Origin: CAJBVW01 sp964457335 | GTDB lineage: Bacteria > Myxococcota_A > UBA796 > SXON01 | DNA: 64,000 nt | Direction of reading: 5' to 3' | NCBI GenBank assembly: GCA_964457335.1 | Contig: CAYWGD010000015.1 | Location: forward strand, 1-64,000 | Shown: positions 35,004 through 43,225 of the stretch, piece after piece | Position numbering within the stretch: the stretch's first letter is position 1 | How the letters are laid out: each line of letters starts with the position of its first letter | The notes under the pieces: generated by a model | Told to the model about the DNA's origin: nothing | Databases searched by the model: none | What the model saw: only the letters and a program-made list of their open reading frames with translations | Translations under genes and position numbers: made by a program

Positions 35004-35157
35004 CGCGGCGGTACACCCACCACGCCACACCGCCGATGAACGCGAGCGGGAGCAGGCTCAACATCGCGGTCATCGCGACGTAGGCGTGCTCGTTGTTGGC
35101 GCCGGGCGCTCCGCAGACGGGACAGGCCCAGGCCAGCCCGGCGAGCGCCAGGAGCAT
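34978..35157 (-). CDS. Small CPVC-motif membrane protein at the end of the oxidase operon (59 aa)
   Basis: A 59-residue protein. A cleavable-looking leader (LALAGLAWA) is followed by ACPVCG at about 11-16, then a single membrane helix (MLSLLPLAFIGGVAWWV) and a short cytoplasmic tail. Its ATG overlaps the stop of the preceding subunit III gene (TGATG), so it belongs to the oxidase operon. Small CPVC plus one-helix proteins accompany cox genes in other deltaproteobacteria, to my recollection. The CxxC pair facing the periplasm suggests copper delivery or thiol chemistry during CuA assembly, which is inference. It overlaps the convergent small gene by 26 bp. Confidence 0.7.
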   Translation of the reverse strand: MLLALAGLAWACPVCGAPGANNEHAYVAMTAMLSLLPLAFIGGVAWWVYRRATSSDDAR

Positions 35158-35756
35158 CACAGGTACACCCGCCAGTAGAGCACCGGCCAGAGCGCCACGA
35201 CGAAGTACCAGAACACGCGCCCGGCCTGGAAGCCCGCCTCGGTGAGGCGGCCGGCCACGAGCCTCGCGCGGAGCCAGACCAGCACGGCCAGCCCGGCGAG
35301 CACGTGCACCGCGTGCGTGCCCACGATCAGGTAGAAGAACGCGCCGTGGTTGCTCGAGGTGAGCGTGAGCCCCTCGCCGAGCAGGCCCACCCACTCGTAG
35401 CCCTGGGCCAGCACGAAGAAGGCGCCCAGCAACATCGCGCCCGTGAGCGGCGCGCGCGCGGCCCCGACCGCGTGGCGACGGCCCGCGATCACCATGAGCA
35501 CCGCGCTCGCCACGAGCACCGCGGTGTTGAACGCCGTCGCCTCGATCGGCAGGCGCGGCTGACCCGGCGGCGGCCACATCGGCCAGAGGTCCCGCGTGAT
35601 CGTGTGCGCGCTGACGAGCCCACCGAAGAACATCATCTCGGTGAACACGAACACGAGCGTCCCGAACACCGCGTTCGGCACCACCTGCTTCCGCTCGCGA
35701 CGCCGCGCGGGGGGCGTGACCTGGAAGCCGCCGTCGAAGGTGCCGAGCGTGCTCAT
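35157..35756 (-). CDS. Cytochrome c oxidase subunit III (copy B)
   Basis: A 199-residue membrane protein of the haem-copper oxidase subunit III family, with about five membrane helices. Family landmarks are FVFTEMMFFGGLVSAH, FNTAVLVASAVLM, AQGYEWVGL and the C-terminal HAVHVLAGLAVLVWL and FWYFVVALWPVLYW. It is the second of two subunit III genes in this operon. The other, at 36211, is more than 400 bp upstream and clearly divergent in sequence. Its start overlaps the subunit IV stop by one base (TGATG), and its own stop overlaps the next gene in the same way. Confidence 0.9.
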   Translation of the reverse strand: MSTLGTFDGGFQVTPPARRRERKQVVPNAVFGTLVFVFTEMMFFGGLVSAHTITRDLWPMWPPPGQPRLPIEATAFNTAVLVASAVLMVIAGRRHAVGAARAPLTGAMLLGAFFVLAQGYEWVGLLGEGLTLTSSNHGAFFYLIVGTHAVHVLAGLAVLVWLRARLVAGRLTEAGFQAGRVFWYFVVALWPVLYWRVYL

Positions 35757-36208
35757 CAGTGCTGCCCGCCCGCCGGCGCCTCGCCGGCCGGGGCGTGCTC
35801 GCCCGCCGGGGCGCCGTGCTCACCGCCGCCGTGCGCGCCCGCGCCCGACTCGGCGGCCTTCAGGGCCCGCTCGACCTCCATCTTCGCGGCCACGTTCTCC
35901 CAGCGACGCCCCTCGTGGTTCATGACGTCGGGCGAGACCGCGGCGAAGAACAGCACCATGAAGGCGAGGCACGCGAGCAGGAAGTACCAGACGATCGGCT
36001 TCTCGACGTTCAGGTGCATGAAGTGCTTGGCGACGAGGAACGCCTTGATGAAGGCGACCCCGAAGGCCGTGATCAGCGTGATGACCCACACCCCGATGAA
36101 CGGGCCGAAGATGCTGATCATCAGGAGCACCATCAAGATGCCCCAGATCTTGATGTAGTGCTTCTCGTCGTGCGCGTGGGACTCGGCGGCGTGAGGCGTG
36201 TCCGACAT
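35756..36208 (-). CDS. Cytochrome c oxidase subunit IV (caa3/cyoD-like)
   Basis: A 150-residue protein. A His-rich N-terminus (HAAESHAHDEKHY) precedes three membrane helices typical of bacterial oxidase subunit IV: YIKIWGILMVLLMISIFG, ITAFGVAFIKAFLVAKHFMHL and IVWYFLLACLAFMVLFFA. The C-terminal 45 residues are an Ala/Gly/His-rich tail that is unusually long for this subunit. Subunit IV stabilises the oxidase rather than taking part in catalysis. It is coupled to the following subunit III by TGATG and lies two bases after the preceding subunit III. Confidence 0.88.
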   Translation of the reverse strand: MSDTPHAAESHAHDEKHYIKIWGILMVLLMISIFGPFIGVWVITLITAFGVAFIKAFLVAKHFMHLNVEKPIVWYFLLACLAFMVLFFAAVSPDVMNHEGRRWENVAAKMEVERALKAAESGAGAHGGGEHGAPAGEHAPAGEAPAGGQH

Positions 36209-36210
36209 GA

Positions 36211-36783
36211 TCAGCTCGCGATGTAGAGGAGCGGGAAGAGGAAGATCCACACGAGGTCGACGAAGTGCCAGTAGATGCCGGCGTACTCGACCCGCTGGAG
36301 CTCACGGCCGTTCCACGCGTCCTTCGCGATGAAGGCCATGATGATCATGCCGGCGATGACGTGCGAGCCGTGGATGCCGGCCGCCGTGTAGTAGAACGAC
36401 CAGAAGCCGCTCGCCGTGATCGTGTACCCGTGCATGATCTCGTTGGTCCACTCGATGGACTTGATCACGAGGAACACGCCGCCGCCGGCGATGGTCAGCC
36501 CGAGCAGCTTGGCCGCCTTCTTGCCGTCGCCGTGCTCCGCCGCGTAGTGCGCGAGCACCGCGGCGAGGCTCGAGGAGAGGAGGACGAAGGTGTTCACCGA
36601 CCCCGCGATGAGGTTGGTGTGCTCGGCCTGGTACGCCCACTCGGGGTGCCCGACGCGGTGCATGAGGTACGAGACGAGGACGCCGCCGAAGATGACGATC
36701 TCGGAGGCGATCAGCCACCAGACCGCGAGGCGGCCCGTGGGCACGCCCGTGGCGATGCGGTTGGTGGCGATGGGCTTGGCCAT
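36211..36783 (-). CDS. ctaE: Cytochrome c oxidase subunit III (copy A)
   Basis: A 190-residue, five-helix subunit III. Visible landmarks are LAVWWLIASEIVIFGGVLVSYL, SVNTFVLLSSSLAAVLAHYA, a YYTAAGIHGSHVIAGM segment and the C-terminal EYAGIYWHFVDLVWIFLFPLLY, the best-conserved stretch of the family (HFVDxVW). It directly follows subunit I with a 15-bp gap and is the copy in the standard position and with the stronger family signatures. Gene symbol by position; the role is proton-channel stability in the oxidase. Confidence 0.92.
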   Translation of the reverse strand: MAKPIATNRIATGVPTGRLAVWWLIASEIVIFGGVLVSYLMHRVGHPEWAYQAEHTNLIAGSVNTFVLLSSSLAAVLAHYAAEHGDGKKAAKLLGLTIAGGGVFLVIKSIEWTNEIMHGYTITASGFWSFYYTAAGIHGSHVIAGMIIMAFIAKDAWNGRELQRVEYAGIYWHFVDLVWIFLFPLLYIAS

Positions 36784-36798
36784 GAGCTCAACCTCTCC

Positions 36799-38520
36799 TT
36801 AGGGGACGTTCTGGGGCCAGAAGTCGTCCTTCCGACCAGGCACGCTGTACTCGTACGGCCCGCGATGGACCTCGGGCATGGCATCCGGGGGCCAGTTGCC
36901 GTGGCCGGGGGGGTTCTCCGGCGTGGTCCACTCGAGCGTGGTGGCGTTCCAGGGGTTCGTCGGGGCCTTCTTGCCACGGAACATGCTGTAGAAGAAGTTC
37001 CAGACGAAGAGCACCTGCGCGAGGAGCAGCACGATCAGCGACACCGTCGCGAAGATGCGGAGATCCTGGAGGTCCGGCGTGCCCTGCTGGGCGAAGTTGT
37101 TGTAGTTGTAGATGCGCCGGTGGTCGCCCGCCGAGCCCGTCACGAACAGCGGGATGAAGATCCCGTTGAACGAGAAGAAGGTCAGCCAGAAGTGCAGCTT
37201 CCCGATGGGCTCGTTCAGGTAGCGCCCGAACATCTTCGGGAACCAGTAGGTGAGCCCCGCGAACGTCCCGATGATGGCGATCGGGAAGAACGTGTAGTGG
37301 AAGTGCGCGATGACGAAGTAGGTGTCGTGCAGGTAGATGTCGGAGCCGCTGGCGCCGAGGAAGATGCCGGTGACGCCGCCGATGATGAACGTGAACATGA
37401 AGCCGAGCGCCCACAACATCGGCACCGAGAAGGTGATCGAGCCGCCGTAGAGCGTGGCGATGTACAGGAACACCATCTCGGCGATGGGGATCGAGATGAG
37501 CACGGTCGTCGCCGTGAACACGTTCGCCATGCGCGGATCGATGCCGGCCACGAACTGGTGGTGCGCCCACACGAAGAAGGACAGAACGCCGGTCGCGATG
37601 GCCGTGTAGATGATCGGCTTGTAGCCGAACAGCTTCTTGCGCGCGAAGGCCGGGACGATCTCCGCCACGATGCCGATCGCGGGCAGGAGCACCACGTACA
37701 CCTCGGGGTGCCCGAAGAACCAGAACAGGTGCTGCCAGAGGATCGGGTCGCCGCCGTGGGTCGGGTCGAAGAAGTGCGTGCCGAGGTTCTGGTCGAACAG
37801 CAGCATGATCGCGCCCGCGATGAGCGGACCGACCGAGCCCATGAAGAGGATGCTGGCGATGCAGATGAACCACACCACCACCGGCACGTCGTGCCACTTC
37901 ATGCCCGGCGCGCGCGAGTTCATCGCCGTCGTGATGAAGTTGATGCCGCCGACGAGGAACGCGGCGAACTCGATCGCGACCGCGGCCAGCCACATGGTGG
38001 AGCCGGTGGGCGTGAGGTTGAACTCACCCTTCGCGGACAGCGGCGGGTAGGAGGTCCAGGCGCCGCCGAACGCGCCACCCGGCACGAACCAGGACGCCAC
38101 GACGATGATCGCGCTGAGCAGGAAGAGCTGGTAGCTCAGGCGGTTCAGGCGCGGGAACACCATGTCGTCCGCGCCGACCATCAGCGGGATGAGGTAGTTG
38201 CCGAACGCGGCGACCAGCACGGGCATCGCCACCCAGAAGACCATCACGCTGCCGTGCTGGGTCACGAGGGCGTTGTACTCGGTCGGGGACACGACCCCGA
38301 AGAACGGCACGCTCATGCCCGGGAACGCGAGCTGCATCCGGAAGGCGTACGCGAAGAAGCCGGCGAACACCGCCATCACCAGGCCGGTGAGCATGTACTG
38401 CTTGGCGATGTACTTGTGGTCCAGCGGGAAGAGGTACTTCTCCGCGAACGTCAGCTCGTGGTGCTCGTGGCCGTGATCGCCGCCGTGGGACGAGGCCACG
38501 TCGTGCGTGGGGTGCGACAT
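36799..38520 (-). CDS. ctaD: Cytochrome c oxidase subunit I
   Basis: A 573-residue, 12-helix catalytic subunit reducing O2 to water. The HPEVY motif in WFFGHPEVYVVLLP carries a CuB His and the cross-linking Tyr; WAHHQF supplies the CuB His pair. HDTYFVIAHFHY provides the haem a3 and haem a ligands, and ALVTQHGSVMVF the other haem a ligand. A His-rich, charged N-terminal extension (about 1-25) and a Pro-rich C-terminal tail of about 45 residues are seen. The ATG at 38520 is 15 bp after ctaC. The motif set suits an A-type, cytochrome c oxidase (caa3 or aa3). Confidence 0.97.
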   Translation of the reverse strand: MSHPTHDVASSHGGDHGHEHHELTFAEKYLFPLDHKYIAKQYMLTGLVMAVFAGFFAYAFRMQLAFPGMSVPFFGVVSPTEYNALVTQHGSVMVFWVAMPVLVAAFGNYLIPLMVGADDMVFPRLNRLSYQLFLLSAIIVVASWFVPGGAFGGAWTSYPPLSAKGEFNLTPTGSTMWLAAVAIEFAAFLVGGINFITTAMNSRAPGMKWHDVPVVVWFICIASILFMGSVGPLIAGAIMLLFDQNLGTHFFDPTHGGDPILWQHLFWFFGHPEVYVVLLPAIGIVAEIVPAFARKKLFGYKPIIYTAIATGVLSFFVWAHHQFVAGIDPRMANVFTATTVLISIPIAEMVFLYIATLYGGSITFSVPMLWALGFMFTFIIGGVTGIFLGASGSDIYLHDTYFVIAHFHYTFFPIAIIGTFAGLTYWFPKMFGRYLNEPIGKLHFWLTFFSFNGIFIPLFVTGSAGDHRRIYNYNNFAQQGTPDLQDLRIFATVSLIVLLLAQVLFVWNFFYSMFRGKKAPTNPWNATTLEWTTPENPPGHGNWPPDAMPEVHRGPYEYSVPGRKDDFWPQNVP

Positions 38521-38535
38521 CGCTGCCCTCTCGGT

Positions 38536-39207
38536 TCAGTTGGTCGGGGAAGCGCTCGCCTGCCAGGCGGCGTATTCCTCGGGAGTGTGGACGATCACCC
38601 GGGCACCCATGATCCCGTGCCCGATCCCGCAGATCTCGGCGCACTGGATGTCGTAGGCCCCCGGGCGGTTCGGCTCGAACCAGCCGGTGATGACGCGACC
38701 CGGAACGGCGTCCTGCTTGAGGCGGAACGCCGGCACCGAGAAGCTGTGGAGCACGTCACGCGCCTCGAGCTTGAAGTGCACGAGCTCGTCGACCTGGACG
38801 TGGAGCTCGTCGACGGTCTTGATGTCGTCCGCCGTGCCGAGCTTCTTGTCCGCGCCGGGGTGCGCGAAGCTCCAGGCCCACTGCTGGCTCATGATGCCCA
38901 CCTCGCTCTCGGCGGGCGGCAGGTCCTGCTTGACCGTGTACCAGACCTGCACGGCCGCCGCGATGATCGCGAAGTCGCACAGGATGATGAGGTAATGCGG
39001 CCACTCCACCCAGCGCTTCAGGTGGTGCTCGGTGCCGGTGATGTACTGCGCGGGCACGCCCGCGCGCTTCCGGAACCGGAACAGCAGGTAGAAGAACGCG
39101 ATGTTGGTGAGGATGTACCAGAACCCGACCAGCCCGCCGACCAGCGCGAAGACGAAGTCGATGTCGTCAGCGAACGTGGACGCGGGGACGACGAGCCATT
39201 CGAGCAT
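38536..39207 (-). CDS. ctaC: Cytochrome c oxidase subunit II
   Basis: A 223-residue subunit II. Two N-terminal membrane helices (about 17-45 and 68-92) precede a periplasmic cupredoxin domain. The CuA site is complete: CAEICGIGHGIM supplies both Cys, His and Met (CxxxCxxxHxxM), with the other His in LHSFSVPAF. The aromatic patch QQWAWSF accepts electrons from cytochrome c. There is no fused C-terminal haem domain, so this is aa3-like; electrons probably come from the separate dihaem cytochrome encoded just upstream. There is no typical cleaved signal peptide. Confidence 0.96.
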   Translation of the reverse strand: MLEWLVVPASTFADDIDFVFALVGGLVGFWYILTNIAFFYLLFRFRKRAGVPAQYITGTEHHLKRWVEWPHYLIILCDFAIIAAAVQVWYTVKQDLPPAESEVGIMSQQWAWSFAHPGADKKLGTADDIKTVDELHVQVDELVHFKLEARDVLHSFSVPAFRLKQDAVPGRVITGWFEPNRPGAYDIQCAEICGIGHGIMGARVIVHTPEEYAAWQASASPTN

Positions 39208-39219
39208 GACTGTGCCGCC

Positions 39220-39333
39220 TCAGAGGATGAAGGTGAAGACGGTGCCGCAGAACAGCGCCGCTCCGATGATGGTGACGATGAACACCTTCTTGGCGACGAC
39301 CTCGCCTTCGTCGTAGGTCTCTTGTTCCGACAT
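39220..39333 (-). CDS. 37-residue single-helix membrane peptide in the oxidase operon
   Basis: A short open reading frame between the dihaem cytochrome and ctaC. It encodes MSEQETYDEGEVVAKK followed by one hydrophobic helix VFIVTIIGAALFCGTVF and ends TFIL, an N-in single-pass topology. AGGAG lies about seven bases before the ATG. Spacing is tight on both sides (nine and 12 bp), which supports translation. Tiny single-helix subunits or assembly peptides are known in several haem-copper oxidases (for example CcoQ/CcoS), but this one is not recognised, and the Cys in the helix is notable. Confidence 0.6.
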   Translation of the reverse strand: MSEQETYDEGEVVAKKVFIVTIIGAALFCGTVFTFIL

Positions 39334-39342
39334 GAGGTGCTC

Positions 39343-40008
39343 CTACTTGGGGAGGGTCGCGACGTGCGCGAGCACGTCCTTCATCGCCTGCTCGTCCGGC
39401 AGGGTGGCCGCCATGGGCCGCATGGTGGCGCCACGGGTGTCCTTGGGGTGGGTCCCCCGGACGCCGGCCTTGAAGTTGTTCAGCTGGTTGAGCTGGTACC
39501 AGTCGTTCGTCGCGGTGAGCGGCGGGGCGCCGAGCTGCTCGTTCCCCTTGCCGTCCGCGCCGTGACACGCCTGGCACGTGGCGAAGTACGTGGCGCCCTT
39601 GGCGGCGTCCCCCCCCGCGAGCTGAGCCGCGGGCGGCTTCGGCGCGAGCGAGGCGGCGTAGGCGATGACCGGCTGGACCTCGGTCGGGTCGAGCGTGAGC
39701 GCCATCGGGCGCATCCGCATGCCCTGCACGTCGTCGTAGTGCGTGCCCCGCAGACCGGCGCGGAAGCCCTCGAGTTGGTTCTTGATGTACCACTCGGGGA
39801 GGCCGGCGATGGCCGGCGCCTTCGCGAGATCGCTGCCGCCACCGTCGAGACCGTGGCACGGGGCGCAGTTGTTGTTGAACATCACCTCGCCCGAGTGGGT
39901 CGTGGCGAGCGCGCTGCTGGAGTCGCAGCCGGCGACCAACATCGCAGCAATCGCGACGGCCGAGAGACGGGCGAGACGTGGCCCCGGTGAGACGGTTCCA
40001 GCCTTCAC
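39343..40008 (-). CDS. Dihaem cytochrome c lipoprotein (c4-like), first gene of the oxidase operon
   Basis: A 221-residue periplasmic electron carrier with leader ending MLVAGC (lipid Cys28). Two class I cytochrome c domains carry CAPCH (48-52) and CQACH (near 140). Each is followed by similar segments: EWYIKNQLEGFRAGLRGTHY with a late RPMA, and DWYQLNQLNNFKAGVRGTHP with RPMA, so the protein arose by domain duplication and both haems have a Met ligand. It heads the oxidase operon and is the natural donor to CuA of CtaC, which lacks its own haem domain. GTG start at 40008; a GGAG site lies upstream. A longer reading into the 5' gap is Arg-rich and rejected. Confidence 0.9.
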   Translation of the reverse strand: MKAGTVSPGPRLARLSAVAIAAMLVAGCDSSSALATTHSGEVMFNNNCAPCHGLDGGGSDLAKAPAIAGLPEWYIKNQLEGFRAGLRGTHYDDVQGMRMRPMALTLDPTEVQPVIAYAASLAPKPPAAQLAGGDAAKGATYFATCQACHGADGKGNEQLGAPPLTATNDWYQLNQLNNFKAGVRGTHPKDTRGATMRPMAATLPDEQAMKDVLAHVATLPK

Positions 40009-40260
40009 GGACGACGCTCCAGGTTCTAATGCGTCAGCGTGCCGGTTCGGTCGAAGTGAGCGAGCCGGGGCGCGGGCGGCGCGGTGGCCGACCGTTTTAC
40101 TCCGTGACAGCGAAGCGGGCAAGGGCTGGGAACGGGGCCGCCCGCCGCTCGCGGAGATGGCTTGCGCGCGGCCGGACATCGGCCTGCCGCGCGTCTCCCC
40201 GCAGGTCGCCCGAGCGTCCGCGCCGGGTGGCGCGCGTGCGCGGCGACGACCGGACGGGCC

Positions 40261-41184
40261 TCACGGCAGCGGGCCCCAGAACCCCGGCGGGTAGAGCGGC
40301 CGCAGCGCACAGTCCACGAGCATCGCCCCGAACAGGAGGAAGAGGTAGACGATCGAGACCCGGAACACCCTGTAGTCGACCCGGGGGTCGTCGGCGCGGG
40401 CGGAGCGGGACACCGCGTACAGGAACCACACCCCCGAGCCCAAGGCCACGGCGCCGTACAGCGGGCTCAGCAGCCCGAGCGGCACGGGTGCCAGCGAGAC
40501 GAGCAACAGGACCACCGTGTAGGCGATCGACTGCCGGCGGGTGGCACGGTCCCCGATCACGCTGGGCATCATCGGGAAACCGGCGGCCTCGTACTCGCGC
40601 TTGCGGAAGATGGCGATCGCCCAGAAGTGGGGGGGCGTCCACAGGAACACGATCGCGAAGAGGATCCAGCTCGCCCAGGTGAGGCCCCCGGTGAGCGCCG
40701 CCTCGGCGATCATCGGCGCGGTCGCCCCGGCCGCCCCGCCGATCACGATGTTCTGCGGGGTGCGCGGCTTGAGCCAGATCGTGTACACGAACACGTAGAA
40801 GAGGATCGTGGCCACGCCGACCACCGCCGCGAGGGCGCCGCCCACGAGCCAGAGCACGAGCGTGGACACGACGCTGAAGAACACGCCGAGACCGAGCGCC
40901 TCGCCGGGGGCGACCGCGGCGGCGGGGAGCGGCCGCTCGCGCGTCCGTGCCATCCGCGCGTCGGTCTCGCGCTCCAGGTAGGCGTTCAGCGTGCTCGAGG
41001 CCGCGCCTGCGAGCGCCGTCCCCACGAGCACCACGAACGCCTTCCCGAAGGAGGGCCAGCCGTGGATGCCGAGGATCGGCAGCCCGGTGAACAGGACGAG
41101 CAGGAGGACGCGCGGGCGCGTCATCTCCCACCACATGCGCACGCGCCCCAGGGCGCTCGCGGGCACCGACACCGCCGCGCTCAC
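40261..41184 (-). CDS. ctaB: Protohaem IX farnesyltransferase (haem O synthase)
   Basis: A 307-residue polytopic membrane prenyltransferase that converts haem B to haem O, the precursor of haem A. It has the UbiA-family Asp-rich region (STLNAYLERETDARMARTRERPLP, here divided as NAYLERETDARM and RTRERPL) with the metal-binding acidic residues, the KPRTPQNIVIGG segment and WTPPHFWAIA. GTG start at 41184 overlaps the ctaA stop by four bases, so the two are translated together. The 252-bp gap to the dihaem cytochrome gene carries no recognised gene. Confidence 0.95.
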   Translation of the reverse strand: MSAAVSVPASALGRVRMWWEMTRPRVLLLVLFTGLPILGIHGWPSFGKAFVVLVGTALAGAASSTLNAYLERETDARMARTRERPLPAAAVAPGEALGLGVFFSVVSTLVLWLVGGALAAVVGVATILFYVFVYTIWLKPRTPQNIVIGGAAGATAPMIAEAALTGGLTWASWILFAIVFLWTPPHFWAIAIFRKREYEAAGFPMMPSVIGDRATRRQSIAYTVVLLLVSLAPVPLGLLSPLYGAVALGSGVWFLYAVSRSARADDPRVDYRVFRVSIVYLFLLFGAMLVDCALRPLYPPGFWGPLP

Positions 41185-42122
41185 GCCTGCTCCGCGGCGC
41201 GCAAGGCGACCGCGGGCGAGGCCCGCCGCACGGGGTGGGTCAGCACGCGGGTGAGGGACCAGGTGGTGGAGAGCACGATGAGATCGGCCACCGCCGAGTG
41301 CGCGATGGCGATCTCGACGGGCATCGCGAGAAGCACGTTCACCACCCCCACGCAGACCTGGCAGGCCACGAGGAGCAGGACCGCCGTGGCGGGACGCCGG
41401 AGCGCCGGAGTGGACCGCGCCGTCAGCCAGAACGCCACGGCCAGCGCGCTCAGCGTGTAGGCGCCGAGCCGGTGGAAGATCTGCAGCCCCACGATCCCGT
41501 CGAGCACCGGGAACCAAACCCCGCCGTTGCAGGTCGGCCACTCGGTGCAGGCGAGGCCCGCGTAGTTGCTGGAGACGAGCCCGCCGAGCGCCATCTGCAC
41601 CAGCACCATCCCGCCGAGCGCGAGGCCGAGCCAGCGCGCGGCGCCCGGGACCGGCTCGCGGGCGCGCCCGTCGTCGAGGAGCCGGAGGCCGGCGACCACG
41701 AGCAGCGCGCAGAAGGTGTTCCCGAAGAGGAGGTGGAGCGTGACGCTCCAGTACGCGAGCAGGTGGAGGACGGTCAGCCCGCCGAGCACGACCTGCGCGG
41801 CGAGCGTGACCGCCGCCACCGCGAGGATGCCGCCGACGCGGGCCCGCCCCGCCGGCGTGCGGAGCGCGAGCGCGCCCAGAGTGAGGAAGCCGAGCGAGAT
41901 GATGCTCGCGAGCGCCCGGTGACCCCACTCGAGGAAGATGTGGAAGTCGAGCTCCGGGACGACCTCGCCGAAGCACAGCGGCCAGTCCGGGCACGCCAGC
42001 CCCGCGCCGTGCACGCGCACGCTCGCCCCGAAGACGAGCAGCACGTACGTGATGGCCGCCAGCCCGAGGAACGCGCGCCCCAGGGCTCGCGAGGAGCCGC
42101 TCCCTGCCATGTCGCCCGGCAT
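41181..42122 (-). CDS. ctaA: Haem A synthase
   Basis: A 313-residue, eight-helix membrane protein that oxidises haem O to haem A. It has the two-half architecture of COX15/CtaA: an N-terminal half with GLACPDWPLCFGEVVP and EWGHRALAS (haem His), and a C-terminal half with GLACTEWPTCNGG and IFHRLGAYTL plus a late IAHSAVADL. The paired Cys of the ACPDWPLC loop are the disulfide seen in this family. Start ATG at 42122, with an alternative at 42110. It is directly coupled to ctaB. Confidence 0.94.
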   Translation of the reverse strand: MPGDMAGSGSSRALGRAFLGLAAITYVLLVFGASVRVHGAGLACPDWPLCFGEVVPELDFHIFLEWGHRALASIISLGFLTLGALALRTPAGRARVGGILAVAAVTLAAQVVLGGLTVLHLLAYWSVTLHLLFGNTFCALLVVAGLRLLDDGRAREPVPGAARWLGLALGGMVLVQMALGGLVSSNYAGLACTEWPTCNGGVWFPVLDGIVGLQIFHRLGAYTLSALAVAFWLTARSTPALRRPATAVLLLVACQVCVGVVNVLLAMPVEIAIAHSAVADLIVLSTTWSLTRVLTHPVRRASPAVALRAAEQA

Positions 42123-42204
42123 GCGTCCCCCTGGGAAAGGGCGCGCCCGTATCGCGCGTCCCCGAGCCGAGCAAGCGAGGCCGGGCGCGGCCGCCGGGCC
42201 GAGC

Positions 42205-42942
42205 TCAAGGGCCTCGGCCGGCGCTCTCCCCGCTCGGATCTGGCCTCGTCGACCCGTGGACCCACAGCCCGATCAGGGTCGCCAGTATCGCGAACCACGT
42301 GAGCGCGTACTCGCCGTGCGGCCGCTCGTGCGGCGTGGCCCGCCAGCCGCCGATGGGCGGCTCGCTGTCCGGGCCGTCCCCGCGCTCGGGGAGCGCCGCG
42401 CCCTCCACGACCACGAACGGCGCGACGTCGACGCCCTGCCCCATGGCGTCCGGGGAGATCACTCGCCAGTAGCGGCGAAAGCCGTCCGGCTCGGCGGGGA
42501 AGCCCTCTCCGGCGTCGGGCTCCTCCGCGTACACGCGCGCGAGGCCCTCGTAGGTGCGCCGCGGGCCGAGGGCACGCTCCCGCGCCACGACGGCGTCGAC
42601 GGCGTCGCCGGGCACCCACCCCACGTTCACGAGCACGACGGGGCCTGCCCCGTGCACGGGCACGACGAGCTCGAACCCGGGCAGGCTGCCGCGGACCTTG
42701 TTGGGGAGCAGCAGGTGCCGGTTCCAGTCGGGCGTCCCCGTCAGCCGGACCCGGCGCACGTCCGGATCGGCCGGCGGGGCCGCGGCGTCGAAGGGCGGCT
42801 CGGCGAGCCGCGCCGCCCACGTGACGCGCGCCTCGGCGGCCTCCCCCATGCGGCGGAGCTGCCAGGTCCCGAGGCCCCCGAACACCACCGCTCCGAGCGC
42901 CACCCCGATCGTCGGGAGGGCGCGCGGGCGGAAGCGGGGCAC
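42205..42942 (-). CDS. SURF1-family oxidase assembly protein
   Basis: A 245-residue inner-membrane protein with the SURF1 topology of one helix at each end and a large periplasmic domain between. Family signatures are GGLGTWQLRRMGE at the N-terminus, VLVNVGWVP in the middle and HGEYALTWFAILATL at the C-terminus. SURF1 (Shy1) proteins insert or hold haem A during maturation of subunit I, which fits its place between ctaA and the ribosomal protein gene. It begins nine bases after rpsR. Confidence 0.9.
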   Translation of the reverse strand: MPRFRPRALPTIGVALGAVVFGGLGTWQLRRMGEAAEARVTWAARLAEPPFDAAAPPADPDVRRVRLTGTPDWNRHLLLPNKVRGSLPGFELVVPVHGAGPVVLVNVGWVPGDAVDAVVARERALGPRRTYEGLARVYAEEPDAGEGFPAEPDGFRRYWRVISPDAMGQGVDVAPFVVVEGAALPERGDGPDSEPPIGGWRATPHERPHGEYALTWFAILATLIGLWVHGSTRPDPSGESAGRGP

Positions 42943-42951
42943 GACGGGGCG

Positions 42952-43152
42952 CTACTCGCGGTTGATGTAGGGGAGGAGCGCGAGGTGCCGCGCGCGCTTG
43001 ATCGCGAGGGCGACCGAGCGCTGCTGCTTCGCGGAGAGGCCCGTGATGCGGCGGGGCAGGATCTTGCCGCGCTCCGTCAGGAAGCGCTTGAGGCGCGCCG
43101 GATCCTTGTAGTCAGCGGCTTCTTCGGACTTGGTCTTGACCTGCTCGGCCAT
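42952..43152 (-). CDS. rpsR: 30S ribosomal protein S18
   Basis: A 66-residue ribosomal protein with the S18 signature PRRITGLSAKQQRSVALAIK followed by RARHLALLPY. The N-terminus is charged and has no Cys, so it is the zinc-free form. AGGGAG lies before the ATG. It normally sits with rpsF and rplI; here it is isolated inside the haem A/oxidase cluster, directly upstream of SURF1 with a nine-base gap, so its transcript may feed the assembly genes. Confidence 0.96.
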   Translation of the reverse strand: MAEQVKTKSEEAADYKDPARLKRFLTERGKILPRRITGLSAKQQRSVALAIKRARHLALLPYINRE

Positions 43153-43225
43153 CTTGAAACTCCCTGAATCGAGCGACCAGCGCGTTTACCGCGACAGGGC
43201 GGCACGCGCAAGGTGGGGCCTGCGT

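Noticed and set aside
34143..39200. Oxidase cluster as a nitric oxide reductase or cbb3 oxidase
   Set aside because: CtaD has the covalent His-Tyr motif HPEVY and CtaC has a full CuA site, both specific to A-type cytochrome c oxidases.
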